Shown here: positions 1 to 5,328 of the stretch, one piece after another | Numbering within the stretch: the stretch's first letter is position 1 | How the letters are laid out: every line of letters begins with the position of its first letter | DNA from: Baffinella frigidus | Taxonomy: Eukaryota > Cryptophyceae > Cryptomonadales > Baffinellaceae | Length of the DNA stretch: 11,341 bases | Assembly (NCBI GenBank): GCA_026770585.1 | Contig: MU646648.1 | Span: 187,261-198,601, forward strand | Direction: 5' to 3' | Translations under genes and position numbers: made by a program | Notes under the pieces: generated by a model | What the model was told of the DNA's origin: nothing | Databases searched by the model: none | The model's input: the letters and a program-made list of their open reading frames with translations, nothing else

Positions 1-17
1 GGTTTAGTGTTTAGTGT

Positions 18-112
18 TTCGGGTTTCGGGTTCCGAGTTCCGGGTTTCGGGTTCCGGGTTCCGGGTTTCGGGTTCCGGGTTCCGGGTTCCGGGTTTCGGG
101 TGCAGGGTTTCG
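18..112. repeat. 7-nt satellite, GGGTTTC/GGGTTCC
   Basis: About 13 tandem 7-nt units alternate between GGGTTTC and GGGTTCC, with occasional single-base variants. The apparent protein 'RVSGFRVSG' read through it is only a by-product of the repeat. Confidence 0.9.
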
Positions 113-235
113 TACCGTGTTAGCGTGCGCCGAGTTGGACGCGGCGGCTCCCCCCCCTCCTCCTCCCCCTCCGCCTCCCCCTCCCCCCCCTCCTCCACCT
201 CCAGAAGGCTCCTGCACGCGCTGCCACCCCTGCGC

Positions 236-292
236 CTTGTCCTGGCTCTCGCGCTGGGTGCGCTCCGCCTCGCGCTGCTGACGCTCGCGCAC
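236..292 (-). CDS. Coiled-coil exon VRERQQREAERTQRESQDK
   Basis: On the minus strand the block follows gagCAG and reads 19 phase-0 codons, VRERQQREAERTQRESQDK. Homology with the block at 393-434 (shared QQRE, then QDK) stops just after AAG|GCGCA in both, so I place the 3' end there with a GC-type donor. That donor is inferred. The open frame continues in-line as AQGWQRVQEP into a Gly/Pro-coding C-tract, so a longer exon is possible. The upstream side is an 8-nt satellite (CATGTCAG). Confidence 0.42.
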
Positions 293-300
293 CTGCTCCG

Positions 301-370
301 CGTCAGCATGTCAGCATGTCAGCATGTCAGCGTGTCAGCACGTCAGCGTGTCAGCATGTCAGCATGTCAG
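301..370. repeat. 8-nt satellite, CATGTCAG
   Basis: About eight tandem units of CATGTCAG, with CGTGTCAG and CACGTCAG variants, lie immediately upstream (minus strand) of the 236-292 block. They form the 3' part of the intervening intron. Confidence 0.85.
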
Positions 371-392
371 GTGTAGGGCAGAGGGCATGCGC

Positions 393-434
393 CTTGTCCT
401 GGCCCTCGCGCTGCTGCCGCAACCGCACATGCGT
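393..434 (-). CDS. Coiled-coil exon THVRLRQQREGQDK
   Basis: Fourteen phase-0 codons on the minus strand follow a GAGAG acceptor and end at AAG before GC. The first half matches the block at 2443-2481 (ETHVRQQR) and the second half matches the end of 236-292 (QRESQDK), so it links the two. The histidine codon is CAT here and CAC in the 2443 copy, a synonymous change. Splice sites are inferred from the homology boundary. Confidence 0.42.
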
Positions 435-469
435 CTCTCAAGACCGTGAGTTGGAGGTCCTCCAACCCA

Positions 470-630
470 CCACACAGCGGACTTCGAAGGGATTTTGAAT
501 AACCCCTGAGCGATAAGACCTAGGACCCTACGGTAGGCAACCCGTAGGGAGATAGGGGGGTTCCTACGGACAAGGCAACGGAAACTCGGGCACTGAGTGC
601 CCGAAAATCCATTCGTAGCCCTCTGTGTGG
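470..630. mobile_element. MITE-A, full-length copy (161 bp)
   Basis: The ends are inverted repeats: CCACACAGCGGACTTCGAAG on the left and the reverse complement of CCACACAGAGGGCTACGAAT on the right, each continuing into GGATTTT. The interior holds a palindromic CCTACGGTAGG, a GTTCCTACGG block and a hairpin CTCGGGCACTGAGTGCCCGA. No transposase is encoded, so it is non-autonomous. The target-site duplication is not clear. A second copy of the same reconstructed length lies at 2931-3299, and trimmed forms act as 98-nt introns at 5.3-5.9 kb. Confidence 0.8.
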
Positions 631-660
631 TCCAGCCCCTCGACACCATACACTTCTTGA

Positions 661-690
661 CCATGCTGCTTGACGTCTTGCTCACCACCA
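661..690 (-). CDS. Possible short exon, QDVKQHGQE
   Basis: The minus strand after GGTGGTGAG reads CAA GAC GTC AAG CAG CAT GGT CAA GAA and is followed by GTGTAT, a possible donor. The composition suits the gene, but no second copy exists in the window and the exact edges are uncertain. Confidence 0.25.
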
Positions 691-737
691 CCACCACCTT
701 CTCCCCCCCCTCCCGCTCCAGTGTTCAGGAAGGTGAA

Positions 738-938
738 GGTGTAGGGTGTAGGGTGTAGGGTGTAGGGTGTAGGGTGTAGGGTGTAGGGTGTAGGGTGTAG
801 GGTGTAGGGTGTAGGGTGTAGGGTGTAGGGCATCGGGCATACGGTCAGAGCGCATCGGGGGTAGGGCGTAGGGCGTAGGGCGTAGGGCGTAGGGCCCAGA
901 GCCTTGGGCGTAGGGTCTAGGACATAGGGCATAGGGCG
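738..938. repeat. 7-nt satellite, GGGTGTA then GGGCGTA/GGGCATA
   Basis: About 14 near-perfect GGGTGTA units run to about 830. They are followed by a degenerate zone of GGGCGTA and GGGCATA units interrupted by CAGAGCGCATCGG and a CCCAGAGCC segment. On the minus strand this is CCCTACA, which forms the intron after the 944-988 exon. Confidence 0.9.
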
Positions 939-943
939 CGCAC

Positions 944-988
944 CTGGCGCTCCTGCGCCGCGTCTGCCTGCTGTTGCTGTGCTTGCGC
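944..988 (-). CDS. Coiled-coil exon AQAQQQQADAAQERQ
   Basis: The minus strand reads CTCCCACGCCAG, then 15 phase-0 codons AQAQQQQADAAQERQ, then GTGCGC, so both splice sites are canonical (GT-AG) and the acceptor is followed by G. A degraded copy of its first half (AQAQQ) lies upstream in a hairpin at 1067-1117. Confidence 0.5.
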
Positions 989-1066
989 CTGGCGTGGGAG
1001 AAGGGGTTCAGGTGTAGGGGAAAGGGTCAGCGAGAGCGCAGCCCAGTGAGTCGCTTTACTCCAGTT

Positions 1067-1117
1067 CCCCTACACCAGAGGCAGGCACAGTTGCTGTGCC
1101 TGCGCCTGGTGTAGGGG
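1067..1117. repeat. Inverted repeat carrying an AQAQQ exon fragment
   Basis: CCCCTACACCAG...GGCAGGCACAG pairs with CTGTGCCTGCGCCTGGTGTAGGGG around a 3-nt loop (TTG). Read on the minus strand it is a satellite end, a CCAG acceptor and GCGCAGGCACAGCAA, which matches the start of the 944-988 exon. It looks like an inverted duplication of an intron-exon junction. Confidence 0.65.
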
Positions 1118-1138
1118 AAAGCGTTCAGGGGGGGGGTA

Positions 1139-1345
1139 GGTTTCAGGGTTTAGGGCTTAAGGCTTAGGGTGCAGGATTTTGGGTTCAAGCTTCGGGTTCC
1201 GGGTTTCGGGTTCCGGGATCCAGGTTCCGGGTTCCGGGTTCCGGGTTCCGGGTTGCGGGTTCAAGCTTCGGGTTTCGGGTTCTGGTGCAGGGTGTATGGT
1301 GTAGCGTTTCGGGTTTCAGGTGGAGTGTTTAGGGGTCAGGATTTT
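1139..1345. repeat. Mixed GGGTTTC/GGGTTCC/GGGTTTA satellite
   Basis: Degenerate 7-nt G-rich units. A GGTTCAAGCTTCGGGTT motif occurs twice, about 75 nt apart. No coding signal beyond the repeat. Confidence 0.8.
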
Positions 1346-1354
1346 AGGGTTCAG

Positions 1355-1395
1355 ACCCTATGCCCTATGCCCTATGCCCTATGCCCTATGCCCTC
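1355..1395. repeat. 7-nt satellite in opposite orientation, CCCTATG
   Basis: About five and a half CCCTATG units. This is one of only three places in the window where the C-rich strand of the 7-nt satellite is on the plus strand; the others are 1736-1780 and 9204-9329. Confidence 0.85.
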
Positions 1396-1429
1396 CACAA
1401 CTGGGCCAGTTGACTAAAAAAATCGGAAC

Positions 1430-1466
1430 CTGGATCTGGGCGGGCTGTTCGCGGAGCAGCTGCGCT
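1430..1466 (-). CDS. Exon copy LLREQPAQIQ (edges uncertain)
   Basis: The minus strand reads TTCTTCAG, AGCGCAG, then CTGCTCCGCGAACAGCCCGCCC AG-type sequence ending ATCCAG before GTTCCG. It matches the block at 2053-2085 (QQLRDQAAQIQ). The donor GT is clear. With the TTCAG acceptor the exon is 37 nt and out of phase; using the internal GCGCAG gives a 30-nt phase-0 exon LLREQPAQIQ. It may be a decaying duplicate. Confidence 0.38.
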
Positions 1467-1475
1467 CTGAAGAAT

Positions 1476-1534
1476 AATGGTTTCTTCCCGAGTTGGGAGC
1501 GGTTCTACAGCTCCCAACTCGGGAAGAAACCATT
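1476..1534. repeat. Perfect 25-bp hairpin
   Basis: Left arm AATGGTTTCTTCCCGAGTTG plus GGAGC pairs without mismatch with the arm at 1510-1534, around a 9-nt loop GGTTCTACA. It lies just upstream (minus strand) of the acceptor of the 1430-1466 exon. An arm of this length with no mismatch suggests a recent foldback insertion or a structured RNA. No TSD is obvious. Confidence 0.85.
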
Positions 1535-1735
1535 TCTTCCCGATCGACTTTTCAAGTGTGTTTATCTATTTTTTTGCGCCGCAGGCTGCCTGATTTCGGG
1601 CGACATCTCGTACAATTGCCCGAGAAACGGGAAAACCGCAATCGAAAGTCAATCGTTTCGAAGAGAGAATGTTCGGCCGCGGTAAAATCACTTGTAAAGT
1701 CAATCGGGGAAGAACTCCTTCTGAAACCCTCTCAA
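1535..1735. other. Unique sequence without recognisable gene
   Basis: Non-repetitive, lower-GC sequence containing a T-tract (TATTTTTTTGCGCCGCAGG). On the plus strand an ORF crosses it, but it starts in the hairpin and ends in the CCCTCAA satellite, with no exon-like homology elsewhere in the window. I assign no function. Confidence 0.4.
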
Positions 1736-1744
1736 CCCCCAACC

Positions 1745-1775
<31 letters not shown>

Positions 1776-1780
1776 TCTAC
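1736..1780. repeat. 7-nt satellite, CCCTCAA
   Basis: Five to six units of CCCTCAA, C-rich on the plus strand, opposite to most satellite in the window. Confidence 0.8.
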
Positions 1781-1892
1781 CCCCACTCCCTAACCCCTAG
1801 GGTACCAGCGTCTGGTGCAGGGTTCAGGGTGAAGGGTTTCGGGTTTCAGGTGGAGTGTTTAGGGTGTAGGGTTTCAGGGTTTAGACTTGGAT

Positions 1893-2052
1893 CGGGTTAG
1901 GGTTTATTTAGACCTGGGTAGGGTTTATTTAGGGTTTATTTAGGCCTGGTTGAGGTTTATTTAGGGTTTATTTAGGCCTGGTTAGGGTTTATTTAGGGTT
2001 TATTTAGGCCTGGTTAGGGTTTATTTAGAGTTTATTTAGGGTTTATTTAGAC
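1893..2052. repeat. Minisatellite GGTTTATTTAGGCCTGGTTA, includes donor-like sequence
   Basis: Units of GGGTTTATTTA alternate with GGCCTGGTTA, GACCTGGGTA or GACTTGGATC. On the minus strand the variable part reads ATCCAG|GTCTAAATAAACC, identical to the 3' end and donor of the adjacent exon (2053-2085), so the exon-intron junction appears to have been amplified into the repeat. Confidence 0.75.
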
Positions 2053-2085
2053 CTGGATCTGGGCGGCCTGATCGCGGAGCTGCTG
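2053..2085 (-). CDS. Exon QQLRDQAAQIQ
   Basis: Eleven phase-0 codons on the minus strand, preceded by TTTTTCAGAGAG (T-rich tract plus AG) and followed by GTCTAA. It is a paralogue of 1430-1466, with Asp and Ala replacing Glu and Pro. Confidence 0.45.
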
Positions 2086-2109
2086 CTCTCTGAAAAACGC
2101 CTCCTGATT

Positions 2110-2440
2110 CAGGGGTTCGGGTTTAGGGTTCAGGGGGTTAGGGGTTTAGATTTTAGGGGTTATGGTTTAGGGTTTAGGGGTTGAGGGTTGAGGGGTTTAG
2201 GGTTTCGGGGGTTAGGGGTTAGGGTTTAGGGGTTATGGTTTAGGGTTGAGGGTTTGAGGAGTTAGGGTTTTAGGGTTTATGGTTTAGAGGCTAGGTTTTA
2301 GGGTTGATGGTTTTAGAGTTTAGGGGGTTAGGGTTTCGGGGTTTGGGGGTGTAGGGGTTTCGGGTTTAGGGTTTTAGGGTTTAGGGGTTTAGGGTTTAGG
2401 GGTTTAGGGTTTAGGGTTTGGGGTTTGGGGTTTAGGGTGT
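2110..2440. repeat. Degenerate telomere-like GGGTTTA repeat
   Basis: About 330 bp of imperfect TTTAGGG-type units with scattered GGGTTGA, GGGTTAG and GGGTTTG variants. It is interstitial: it merges into an exon-like block at 2443 and does not end the molecule. No gene is seen in it. Confidence 0.85.
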
Positions 2441-2442
2441 AC

Positions 2443-2481
2443 CCGCTGCTGCCGCACGTGCGTCTCCTGGATCTGCCGCTC
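2443..2481 (-). CDS. Coiled-coil exon ERQIQETHVRQQR
   Basis: The minus strand reads AAAAAACAG, 13 phase-0 codons ERQIQETHVRQQR, then GTACAC. Both splice sites are canonical and a poly-pyrimidine/purine homopolymer (C then A on the minus strand) leads into the acceptor. ETHVR is shared with the exon at 393-434, which lacks the upstream ERQIQE. Confidence 0.52.
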
Positions 2482-2520
2482 CTGTTTTTTTTTTGGGGGG
2501 GGGGTTAGGGGTTAGGGGGT

Positions 2521-2617
2521 ACAGGGGTACCTCGCTCATAAGAAACGCCCCCCCCCCCCCTGGGCATAGGCCTACTGTAGGGTCCTATGCGGTTTCTTAT
2601 GAGCGAGGTACCCCTGT
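2521..2617. repeat. Perfect 26-bp hairpin around a C-tract
   Basis: ACAGGGGTACCTCGCTCATA plus AGAAAC at 2521-2546 is perfectly complementary to 2592-2617. The loop holds a run of 13-14 C and a smaller inverted pair (GCATAGG/CCTATGC). Probably a foldback element. Confidence 0.85.
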
Positions 2618-2830
2618 AGGGGGTACGGTGTGGAATTTTGAGGTTAGGGTTTAGGCTGTATGGTTTACGGTGTAGGGTCTACAGTGCAGGGTAAAGTGTT
2701 TAGGGTTTCGGGCACACGATTTCGGGTTTCGGGTTTCGGGTGTACGGGGGGGGGCGTCAGGTTTCGGGGGTCGGGTGGGAACCAAGATGATATGTTCCAT
2801 GTTCGTGGATCATGTGACCAGCAAGCGCAT
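2618..2830. repeat. Degenerate satellite, no gene seen
   Basis: Scattered GGGTTTC, GGTGTAGG and G-tracts, ending in unique sequence (ATGATATGTTCCATGTTCGT and onward). An ORF crosses it but consists of repeat by-product. Confidence 0.5.
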
Positions 2831-2848
2831 GCGCGGACCTAGTGTTTC

Positions 2849-2912
2849 ATAGGACCCCCCTAGGCCCCTACGGCCTACCGTAGGCAATACCGTAGGTTTA
2901 ACTACCCGGTTT
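2849..2912. mobile_element. Diverged fragment of MITE-A core
   Basis: CCCCTACGGCCTACCGTAGG plus CAATACCGTAGG resembles the MITE-A interior (CCTACGGTAGGCAACCCGTAGG). The ends are missing. Confidence 0.45.
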
Positions 2913-2930
2913 TCAGGACGTTAGCCTATG

Positions 2931-3299
2931 CCACACAGCGGACTTCGAAGGGATTTTGAACAACCCTTCAGCGATAAGACCTAGGACCCTACGGTAGGCA
3001 ACCCGTAGGCCCATAGGGGGGTTCCTACGGATAAGGTTACGGAAACTCGGGCACTGAGTGCCCGAAAATCCCTTCGTAGCCCTCTGTCCACTCGAGGCTG
3101 GAAGAGGGAGTATTTTAAATGTGGGGTTGTTAAATTGAGTACCAGTCACGGGCATGCTTGGTCACGTATCTCATGTTATAACTTGAGATACGTGACCAAA
3201 AGCCCCTATTTGTGTGAAATTTACCTCGCATTTTTTTTTCGCTTGTAAAACAATCCGTGTTTTAAAATAAGTCACATTTCTAGCCTCGAGTGGGTGTGG
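2931..3299. mobile_element. MITE-A, full copy interrupted by MITE-B
   Basis: The left part (2931-3087) begins CCACACAGCGGACTTCGAAG and runs to CCCTCTGT. The terminal GTGG is found at 3296-3299, after MITE-B. Without the insertion and its GT duplication the element is 161 bp, as at 470-630. The right terminus lies 2-3 nt from the GT of a DMRDIH exon-like block, so its end nearly coincides with a donor on the minus strand (GTTCCACACAG). Confidence 0.75.
3088..3293. mobile_element. MITE-B (206 bp), nested in MITE-A
   Basis: Termini CCACTCGAGGCT and AGCCTCGAGTGG are perfect 12-bp inverted repeats. A central 16-bp hairpin TTGGTCACGTATCTCA (3158-3173) pairs with 3184-3199. A second copy in opposite orientation lies at 9380-9580 and shares the CCCCACATTTAAA and GTCACGTATCTC stretches. 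The insertion split MITE-A at CTGT/GTGG and duplicated GT, a 2-bp target-site duplication. No coding capacity. Confidence 0.8.
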
Positions 3300-3326
3300 A
3301 ACGTGGATGTCGCGCATGTCTGGAGG
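3300..3326 (-). CDS. Partial exon copy, PPPDMRDIH
   Basis: The minus strand reads GAC ATG CGC GAC ATC CAC and then GTTCCAC. It matches the last six codons of the exon at 3611-3703 (DMRDIQ), with CAC for CAG. The donor GT is present. The acceptor could be CCTCCAG (17 nt, phase broken) or GAG (27 nt, PPPDMRDIH). It is probably a 3'-half duplicate. Confidence 0.35.
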
Positions 3327-3434
3327 TGGCTCAAATAGTGCCTTGAGGCACTTTCGATGTACCTTGGATCGGGGTCGGACCCGACCCCGATCCAAGGTAA
3401 AATCGAAGACCTTCCAGGGCACGATTTGAGCCAC
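3326..3434. repeat. Foldback element, ~53-bp arms
   Basis: GTGGCTCAAATAGTGCC at the left pairs with GGCACGATTTGAGCCAC at the right, and the inner 18 bp ACCTTGGATCGGGGTCGG (3361-3378) pairs perfectly with 3381-3398 across a 2-nt loop. The outer arms are imperfect. Confidence 0.85.
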
Positions 3435-3480
3435 TTGGGATGCCTGGTGGGAAGCTCTGGACCGTCCTGCAAGGAGTGTA

Positions 3481-3585
3481 CCACACGGTGGACTACGGAC
3501 CTTTCACCAAAAGTCAACCTGCCCAGAGATGATTAACTTTAAGGATTTTCTGGTGTAAGTTTGGTCACGTAACACCCCAGAATCC
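3481..3585. mobile_element. Diverged MITE end plus hairpin
   Basis: CCACACGGTGGACTACGGAC resembles a MITE-A terminus. At 3543-3585 GGATTTTCTGGTGT pairs imperfectly with ACACCCCAGAATCC, around a loop containing TTGGTCACGTAA, a motif shared with the MITE-B core. This looks like remnants of both families. Confidence 0.4.
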
Positions 3586-3610
3586 GGCCCCAAATCCAGA
3601 GCTGGAAGAC

Positions 3611-3703
3611 CTGGATGTCGCGCATGTCACGCTGGCGGTTGAGAAGATCGCGCTGTTGCGCCTCGAGATTCTGCCGCTGCTGCCGCTCCTGCTCCTGCTG
3701 CGC
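3611..3703 (-). CDS. Full-length exon AQQEQERQQRQNLE...DMRDIQ
   Basis: Thirty-one phase-0 codons on the minus strand sit between CACGAGCAG and GTCTTCC. They begin AQQEQERQQRQNLEAQQRD and end LLNRQRDMRDIQ, highly charged with coiled-coil character. Upstream in transcription order lie two 42-nt copies of the 5' part (3819-3860 and 3953-3994) and a 21-nt NLKDLKD block. Downstream lies a copy of the 3' end (DMRDIH), and a frameshifted AQ-RDLLN copy lies at 4625-4647. This is one of the best supported exons. Confidence 0.6.
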
Positions 3704-3818
3704 CTGCTCGTGCCGGTTTCGTATATTCGCGTTAGCGTTTTCGTATATTAGCGTTAGCATTTTCGTATATTAGCGTTTTCGTATATTAACGTTTTCGTAT
3801 GTTAGCGTTTTCGTATAC

Positions 3819-3860
3819 GTCCTTTAGGTTACGCTGCTGCCTCTCCTGCTCCTGCTGCGC
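3819..3860 (-). CDS. Exon AQQEQERQQRNLKD, copy 2
   Basis: Fourteen phase-0 codons between GCATACGCAG and GTATACG on the minus strand. Against 3611-3703 it differs by AGG for CGG, CGT for CGG, AAC for AAT, CTA for CTC (all synonymous) and loss of one CAG codon, a pattern expected of coding sequence. Confidence 0.55.
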
Positions 3861-3952
3861 CTGCGTATGCGTATATTCGCGTTAGCGTTTGCGTATATTA
3901 GCGTTAGCGTTTTCGTATATTAGCGTTTTCGTATGTTAGCGTTTGCGTATAC

Positions 3953-3994
3953 GTCCTTTAGGTTACGCTGCTGCCTCTCCTGCTCCTGCTGCGC
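3953..3994 (-). CDS. Exon AQQEQERQQRNLKD, copy 1
   Basis: Same sequence as 3819-3860, with acceptor CGAAACACAG and donor GTATACG. The intron to the next exon is 92 nt (3861-3952). It represents a duplication of an exon together with its minisatellite intron. Confidence 0.55.
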
Positions 3995-4048
3995 CTGTGT
4001 TTCGGGGTGTGGGGGTTAGCGTTTGCGTATATTCGCGTTTGCGTATAC

Positions 4049-4069
4049 GTCCTTCAGGTCCTTCAGGTT
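4049..4069 (-). CDS. Micro-exon NLKDLKD
   Basis: Twenty-one nt on the minus strand between GAGTTGACAG and GTATACG read N L K D L K D, an internal doubling of the LKD that ends the two following exons. The intron that follows is only 54 nt (3995-4048), GT...ACAG. Confidence 0.42.
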
Positions 4070-4168
4070 CTGTCAACTCCCACCATAGGCGGACACTGGA
4101 ACTGGTTCTGCAGAAAGGCCCTGCTTCCTTTCGGATCGCATCAAGCCTCCCTGCACCCTACACCCTTA

Positions 4169-4210
4169 CCACACAGCTGTCTGCAACGGGGTTTCCTGCT
4201 GAATAACCCG
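4169..4210. mobile_element. Diverged MITE-A left end
   Basis: CCACACAGCTGTCTGCAACG followed by GGGTTTCC and TGAATAACCC aligns with the MITE-A start (CCACACAGCGGACTTCGAAG, then GGATTTTGAATAACCC) with several changes. The region from 4090 to this point holds no recognisable gene. Confidence 0.4.
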
Positions 4211-4246
4211 TAAGTGCATCATCCACCCCCGCATACGCCTTTGCGT

Positions 4247-4437
4247 CCACCAACCCTCACACCCTGGCCAAATCGATGAATTTAGACTTTTGTGCAAAAG
4301 CAGTTTTAAAACTCCAAACACCCTGCAGTGATCAAGTTCTGGGAGTTTTAAAATAACCGACGCCGGAATCCGGCGGCCTGCAAGGGCATTACGTACCGCA
4401 AAAATCGGTCATTTGCCCAGACCGTGAGGGTTGGTGG
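4247..4437. mobile_element. MITE-C (191 bp)
   Basis: Termini CCACCAACCCTCAC and GTGAGGGTTGGTGG are 14-bp inverted repeats, and weaker pairing extends to GGCCAAATCGAT against GGTCATTTGCCC. Inside, AGTTTTAAAACTCC and GGGAGTTTTAAAAT are inverted too. It sits within GCGTATAC minisatellite: flanks TTTGCGT and GTATAC share GT, so the insertion duplicated 2 bp. No ORF. Confidence 0.78.
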
Positions 4438-4465
4438 GTATACACCCCCCGTGTATTGCGTATTT

Positions 4466-4560
4466 CTTAAGTGACCAGTAGGCTCATACGCCCTACGGTA
4501 GGGCCCTAGGACCTGCCTAGGACCTCTTGGCCGTCAAATTTGGCGGCATGGGCACTTAAG
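4466..4560. repeat. Foldback with CTTAAGTG ends
   Basis: CTTAAGTG at the left and CACTTAAG at the right enclose CCCTACGGTAGGGCCCTAGG, which resembles the MITE-A core. Outside, CCCCCCGTGTATTGCGTA and CCCCCCGTATATTGCGTG form a direct repeat on both sides, compatible with an insertion into a duplicated stretch. Confidence 0.5.
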
Positions 4561-4624
4561 GGATACGCCCCCCGTATATTGCGTGTACGCCCCCCCGGAG
4601 AGCGAAGGGTTAGGGTTGAGGGTT

Positions 4625-4647
4625 GAGCAGATCGCGGTTTGCGCCTG
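4625..4647 (-). pseudogene. Frameshifted exon copy (AQ-RDLLN)
   Basis: The minus strand after CCTACAG reads GCGCAAACCGCGATCTGCTC AAC. This matches GCGCAACAGCGCGATCTTCTC of exon 3611-3703 but lacks one base, so the frame is lost. The acceptor AG and the intron side (CCCTACA satellite) are preserved. Confidence 0.45.
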
Positions 4648-4760
4648 TAGGGTGTAGGGTGCAGGGTGTAGGGTGTAGGGTTTGGGGCTTTCGGGTTTCG
4701 GGTTTCGGGTTTCGGGTTTGGGGCTTTCGGGTTTCGGGTTTCGGGTTTCGGGTTTCGGGA
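4644..4760. repeat. GGGTGTA then GGGTTTC satellite
   Basis: Seven-nt units change from GGGTGTA to GGGTTTC at about 4680. A GGGTTTGGGGCTTTC segment is duplicated. Confidence 0.85.
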
Positions 4761-4764
4761 GGAC

Positions 4765-4803
4765 CTGCTGGGGGGTGTGCTGGGCCTGGGCCTGCGCCTC
4801 TGC
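4765..4803 (-). CDS. Exon AEAQAQAQHTPQQ
   Basis: Thirteen phase-0 codons on the minus strand, acceptor ATCCGCGAG, donor GTCCTC. It is a copy of the last 13 codons of the exon at 5245-5328. Upstream homology ends at ATCCGCGAG, exactly where MITE-D begins, so the MITE terminus now supplies the acceptor region. Confidence 0.5.
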
Positions 4804-4805
4804 CT

Positions 4806-4962
4806 CGCGGATTTCATATGGAAACACTTACAATTTATAAACTGGAGTCATTGAAATTAACTACACAAAACGATCTTTACTAGTAATATGAAAGCAAACG
4901 TGTAGTAATTTCGATTGAAATCCAGTCTATAAATTATGAGTGTTTCCACATGAGATTCGCGG
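4806..4962. mobile_element. MITE-D (~155 bp, ~55-bp arms)
   Basis: CGCGGATTTCATATGGAAAC and the following ACTTACAATTTATAAACTGG pair with the arm ending GTTTCCACATGAGATTCGCGG. Arms run from about 4806-4865 and 4909-4962 with few mismatches. It is AT-rich compared with its surroundings, has no ORF, and lies directly upstream (minus strand) of the 4765-4803 exon. Confidence 0.8.
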
Positions 4963-4964
4963 TG

Positions 4965-5045
4965 TCACGTTTCCGGGTTTCGGGTTTCGGGTTTCGGGTT
5001 TCGGGTGTCACGTTTCCGGGTTTCGGGTTTCGGGTTTCGGGTGTA
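4965..5045. repeat. GGGTTTC satellite with GTGTCACGTTTCC spacers
   Basis: Two blocks of four to five GGGTTTC units, each preceded by GTGTCACGTTTCC, form a higher-order repeat of about 40 nt. Confidence 0.85.
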
Positions 5046-5053
5046 GAGTTTGC

Positions 5054-5092
5054 CTGCTGCAGGGTATGTCGGGCCTGGGCCTGCGCCTCAGC
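5054..5092 (-). CDS. Exon AEAQAQARHTLQQ with GC donor
   Basis: Thirteen phase-0 codons on the minus strand, acceptor ATCCGCGAG. The 3' end is CAGCAG followed by GCAAAC, a GC-type donor at the same place where copy 4765-4803 has GTCCTC. It is the second copy of the 3' half of exon 5245-5328. Confidence 0.48.
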
Positions 5093-5126
5093 CTCGCGGA
5101 TGCGCAATGTCCCGTGTCCAGGTTTC

Positions 5127-5162
5127 GTGTGTGTGTGTGTGTGTGAGCGAGAGAGAGAGAGC

Positions 5163-5194
<32 letters not shown>

Positions 5195-5213
5195 GCGAGC
5201 GAGAGAGAGAGAG
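5127..5213. repeat. GT then GA microsatellite
   Basis: A (GT)n run of about 19 nt passes into about 68 nt of (GA)n with GCGA interruptions. Confidence 0.95.
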
Positions 5214-5244
5214 TAGGATGTAGGGTGTAAGGTGAGGGTGTTGC

Positions 5245-5328
5245 CTGCTGGAGGGTGTGTTGGGCCTGGGCCTGGGCCTCAGCCTCGCGGATCCGCGCCT
5301 CGCGCCGCGCCAACTCCGTATGCTGCGC
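5245..5328 (-). CDS. Full-length exon AQHTELARREARIREAEAQ...
   Basis: Twenty-eight phase-0 codons on the minus strand begin AQHTELARREAR, continue IREAEAQAQAQ and end HTLQQ. The acceptor is TCAACTGCAG. The 3' end is CAGCAG before GCAACACC, a GC donor. Four copies of its first seven codons (AQHTELA) lie upstream in transcription order and two copies of its last 13 codons lie downstream. Charged and Ala-rich, strongly coiled-coil in character. Confidence 0.6.

Larger units (their letters stand above)
3719..4046. repeat. Minisatellite TTTTCGTATATTAGCG in three blocks
   Basis: Units of about 16 nt (GTTTTCGTATATTAGC, with GTTTGCGTATATTCGC variants) fill 3719-3818, 3865-3950 and 4015-4046. On the minus strand each block starts GTATACG directly at an exon end, so the repeat supplies the donor of three introns (54, 92 and 115 nt). 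Confidence 0.8.

Noticed and set aside
14-376. Plus-strand ORFs reading FRVSGSGFRVSG and similar, here and at 1169, 2660, 4623, 4940 and 10725
   Set aside because: They are translations of GGGTTTC/GGGTTCC satellite. A 7-nt repeat can stay open in a frame with no coding role, and no conserved sequence flanks it.
470-630. MITE-A as a small protein gene, since one minus-strand frame (IRRNPP...AYRRVLGLIA) stays open in several copies
   Set aside because: The open stretch is short, has no start, crosses hairpin arms, and copies differ without a clear synonymous pattern. Chance openness in GC-rich DNA is enough.
2110-2440. True chromosome end (telomere)
   Set aside because: TTTAGGG-like units are highly degenerate, interrupted, and flanked on both sides by other sequence, so this is interstitial.
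3088-3293. tRNA-derived SINE
   Set aside because: No A-box or B-box pattern and no poly-A or tail; perfect TIRs fit a MITE instead.
4806-4962. Rho-independent terminator or bacterial hairpin (also 1476-1534, 3361-3398)
   Set aside because: Arms are too long, no U-tract follows, and the surroundings are not bacterial.
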